The translations under genes were made by a program, and so were the position numbers. This document shows, one piece after another, positions 13,478 to 15,082 of a stretch of 15,082 nucleotides of DNA (the stretch's first letter is position 1; each line of letters starts with the position of its first letter). The notes beneath the pieces are model-generated. The model searched no databases. It saw only the letters and a program-made list of their open reading frames with translations, and was not told the DNA's origin. The stretch spans positions 21,383-36,464 of the forward strand of contig MGGO01000020.1 of NCBI GenBank assembly GCA_001792465.1. Direction: 5' to 3'. The stretch is from Candidatus Woesebacteria bacterium RIFCSPHIGHO2_01_FULL_44_10. GTDB lineage: Bacteria; Patescibacteriota; Microgenomatia; UBA8517.

Positions 13478-14344
13478 GTGAGTAGAATTTCGGTGGTTAT
13501 TAATGTTGTCGAGGAGGAGTTAGAGCTTCTGACGCGGGCGGTGGAGTCGATTAAGAATTTCGCAGATGAGATCGTAATTGTTGATATGTCCACTTCGGAA
13601 GTGGCCAAAGAAGGCAATTTAAAAGTTTATAAACACGAGTTTTCTTCGTATGTTGAGCCCGCCAGGAATTTTGGCATAGAAAAGGCTACCGGTGACTGGA
13701 TTTTGATTCTGGATCCGGATGAGGAAATCCCGGCAAGTCTTGCCCGCAAGCTCAAAGAAATGGTTAAGGAGGACCTGGCCGATTATGTAGCCATTCCCAG
13801 AAAAAACATTATTTTTGGAAAATGGATAACCAACTCCCGGTGGTGGCCCGATTATAACGTCTGGTTTTTCAAAAAAGGCAAAGTTACCTGGGGAAATGAG
13901 ATTCACAGCGTTCCCCAGACTGTGGATAGGGGTCTTGATTTGCCTGCTGAGGAGAAGTACGCCATTGTCCATTATCACTACACCTCCATTGAGCAATATA
14001 TCGGGCGTATGAACCGCTACACTAGCGTTCAAGCAAAGGAAAAAATTAAAGCAGGTTATACATTTGACTGGAGGGATTTAGTTGGAAAACCGGTGAGTGA
14101 GTTTTTAAGCCGCTACTTTTTTGGCAAAGCGTATAAGGACGGCTTGCACGGCTTGGCACTATCGGGATTGCAAGCAGCAAGCGAGTTTGTTGTCTATCTT
14201 AAAACTTGGTCCATGAAAGATGAAAAAATTCCAGTCAGAAAAGTGATCCGTGAGATGCGAAAAAGTGAGAAAGAATTTCACTATTGGCAAGGTGATGCTA
14301 TTGGTGGAATTGTCGGAAAGATAAAAAAGAAGTTTAGATTGTAA
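13478..14344 (+). CDS. GT2 glycosyltransferase, WaaE/KdtX-like
   Basis: A 288-residue cytosolic GT-A enzyme. The first strand is SVVINVVEEE (5-14), slightly unlike the usual NEE sequence. EIVIVDMSTS (31-40) gives the nucleotide-binding Asp, EPARNFGIEKATGDWILILDPDEE (60-83) is the classic stretch of the WaaE-like beta-glucosyltransferase group, and D79-P-D81 is the metal-binding DxD. GNEIHSVPQ near residue 145 and VHYHYTSIEQYI further on match the His-containing acceptor part of that group, where HxH precedes a helix. No membrane segment is seen. It starts with GTG close behind a -10 box and joins the next GT2 gene by TAATG, so the two are probably made together. Sugar and acceptor are unknown. 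Confidence 0.87.
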   Translation: MSRISVVINVVEEELELLTRAVESIKNFADEIVIVDMSTSEVAKEGNLKVYKHEFSSYVEPARNFGIEKATGDWILILDPDEEIPASLARKLKEMVKEDLADYVAIPRKNIIFGKWITNSRWWPDYNVWFFKKGKVTWGNEIHSVPQTVDRGLDLPAEEKYAIVHYHYTSIEQYIGRMNRYTSVQAKEKIKAGYTFDWRDLVGKPVSEFLSRYFFGKAYKDGLHGLALSGLQAASEFVVYLKTWSMKDEKIPVRKVIREMRKSEKEFHYWQGDAIGGIVGKIKKKFRL

Positions 14345-15082
14345 TGCCAAAAATCTTCATTGTGATTTTGAATTGGAACCAGCCCAAGTTGACGCTGGAA
14401 ACAGTTGAATCGGTTAGTCGGTTACGGGTTACGGGTTACGGGTTAAGGATTGTTGTTGTCGATAACGGGTCAGATGATAATTCTTTGGCTGAATTAAGAA
14501 AATTAACGCGTAACGCGCAACACGCAACTCCCAAACAGATTGAACTCTTAATAAACGAAAAGAACCTAGGATATGCCGGGGGCAACAACGTTGGTATTCG
14601 TTACGCCCTAAAAAACGGTGCAGATTGGGTATTGGTTGTAAACAATGACGTTTCGGTTGACAAAGATTTGATTATCGAGCTTCTAAAAGTAGCTGACAAA
14701 TATCCGAAAGTCGGGGTAATCGGCCCAAAAATTTACTTCGCCAAAGGGTTTGAGTTTTACAAGAAAAGATACAAAAAAGAGGACCTTGGAAAAATTCTTT
14801 GGTATGCAGGTGGAGAAATTAATTGGGATCATGCATGGGGATCTCCGCGCGGGGCTGACGAGGTGGACCGCGGCCAGTATGACAAAGTCGAGGAGACCGA
14901 TTACGCGACAGGGACAGCGGTCTTACTTAATGCCAAGGCCCTAAAAAAAGTAGGCTTTTTTTACGACAAGTATTTTATGTACTACGAAGATACTGACTTG
15001 TCGGTACGCATGAAGCGGGCGGGTTGGAAAATTCTTTTTGCTCCCGGGGCGGTGGTTTACCACAAGGTGGCTCAATCTTCCA
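14344..15082 (+). CDS. GT2 glycosyltransferase, rhamnosyltransferase-like (3' truncated by window)
   Basis: 246 codons are visible; the frame is open at the window edge. IFIVILNWNQ (4-13), IVVVDNGSDDNS (36-47), NLGYAGGNNVGI (74-85) and VVNNDV (98-103, with the N-N-D form of the DxD motif) are the standard stations of WcaE/RfbN-type GT2 enzymes. TDYATGTAVLL and FFYDKYFMYYEDTDLSVRMKRAGW (E215 to D218) supply the catalytic-base region. Two short insert-like stretches, residues 26-35 and 54-63, are encoded by heptamer arrays and fall in loops between Rossmann elements, where family members normally have ordinary variable sequence. The reading frame stays intact through both. It starts in a TAATG overlap with the previous GT2. 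It probably extends a lipid-linked glycan in the cytosol. Confidence 0.88.
   Translation, partial: MPKIFIVILNWNQPKLTLETVESVSRLRVTGYGLRIVVVDNGSDDNSLAELRKLTRNAQHATPKQIELLINEKNLGYAGGNNVGIRYALKNGADWVLVVNNDVSVDKDLIIELLKVADKYPKVGVIGPKIYFAKGFEFYKKRYKKEDLGKILWYAGGEINWDHAWGSPRGADEVDRGQYDKVEETDYATGTAVLLNAKALKKVGFFYDKYFMYYEDTDLSVRMKRAGWKILFAPGAVVYHKVAQSS
14418..14445 (+). repeat. Heptamer array, 4 units of CGNGTTR, forward
   Basis: Four head-to-tail 7-base units: TCGGTTA and then CGGGTTA three times. The array is read through in frame by the GT2 gene and encodes RLRVTGYGL. A matching array in inverse orientation lies at 14504-14531. Confidence 0.75.
14504..14531 (-). repeat. Heptamer array, 4 units of CGNGTTR, reverse
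   Basis: On the minus strand the units are GGAGTTG, CGTGTTG, CGCGTTA, CGCGTTA: the same heptamer consensus as at 14418-14445 but inverted and more degenerate. It is read through in frame by the GT2 gene, encoding part of TRNAQHATP. The two arrays are 58 bases apart. Confidence 0.65.

Noticed and set aside
13470..13481. Tiny ORF ATGATGGGGTGA overlapping the GTG start of the GT2 gene
   Set aside because: Three codons with no ribosome binding site; it overlaps the -10 box and probable transcription start.
14418..14531. CRISPR or classic tandem repeat array
   Set aside because: The units are 7 bases, contiguous, without spacers, and lie in an intact coding sequence.

Overview
The window looks like chromosomal DNA of a bacterium with a small, tightly packed genome, most likely a Patescibacteria/CPR member of the Microgenomates type. 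This is inference. It rests on runs of overlapping membrane glycosyltransferase genes of the GT-C fold, very short or absent gaps, few Shine-Dalgarno sites, several promoters whose -10 box sits right against the start codon, and small GIY-YIG and BrnT/BrnA modules. TGA works as a normal stop (for example at 119-121 and 862-864), so lineages that read TGA as glycine are excluded. There are no rRNA, tRNA or CRISPR features.

Layout. (1) 1-2408, plus strand: the tail of an unidentified gene, then a polyprenyl-phosphate-sugar synthase-like GT2 and a GT39-like GT-C transferase, joined by 4-base overlaps. (2) 2418-2742: a compact element with a minus-strand GIY-YIG nuclease gene bounded by two inverted copies of a 26-bp hairpin repeat. 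(3) 2769-4511: a large membrane protein of the PTPS-related type, convergent with and overlapping (4) 4420-6706, a minus-strand pair (short GT-C half protein plus full-length GT39). (5) 6727-12022, a plus-strand operon: Wzx/TuaB-like flippase, membrane protein of unknown activity, second short GT-C half protein, second full-length GT39. (6) 12019-13420, a minus-strand island of small genes: brnT/antitoxin, a VOC-fold protein and an unknown protein, with the 20-codon tail of a lost membrane-protein gene behind brnT. (7) 13478-15082, plus strand: two cytosolic GT2 genes, the second running off the end.

Together the large genes describe a cell-surface glycan locus. GT2 enzymes on the cytosolic side load sugars on polyprenyl phosphate or extend a lipid-linked glycan, the flippase moves the lipid-linked product, and GT-C enzymes add sugars from polyprenyl-phosphate donors on the outer face. 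The glycan and its acceptor cannot be deduced.

The most unusual signals are: a pair of oppositely oriented heptamer arrays embedded in frame in the last GT2 gene; the GIY-YIG element with inverted hairpin ends; two mirrored modules of 'C-terminal half GT-C plus full GT39' flanking the flippase; a recurring leaderless-type promoter layout; and a palindrome placed between -35 and -10 of the brnT promoter.
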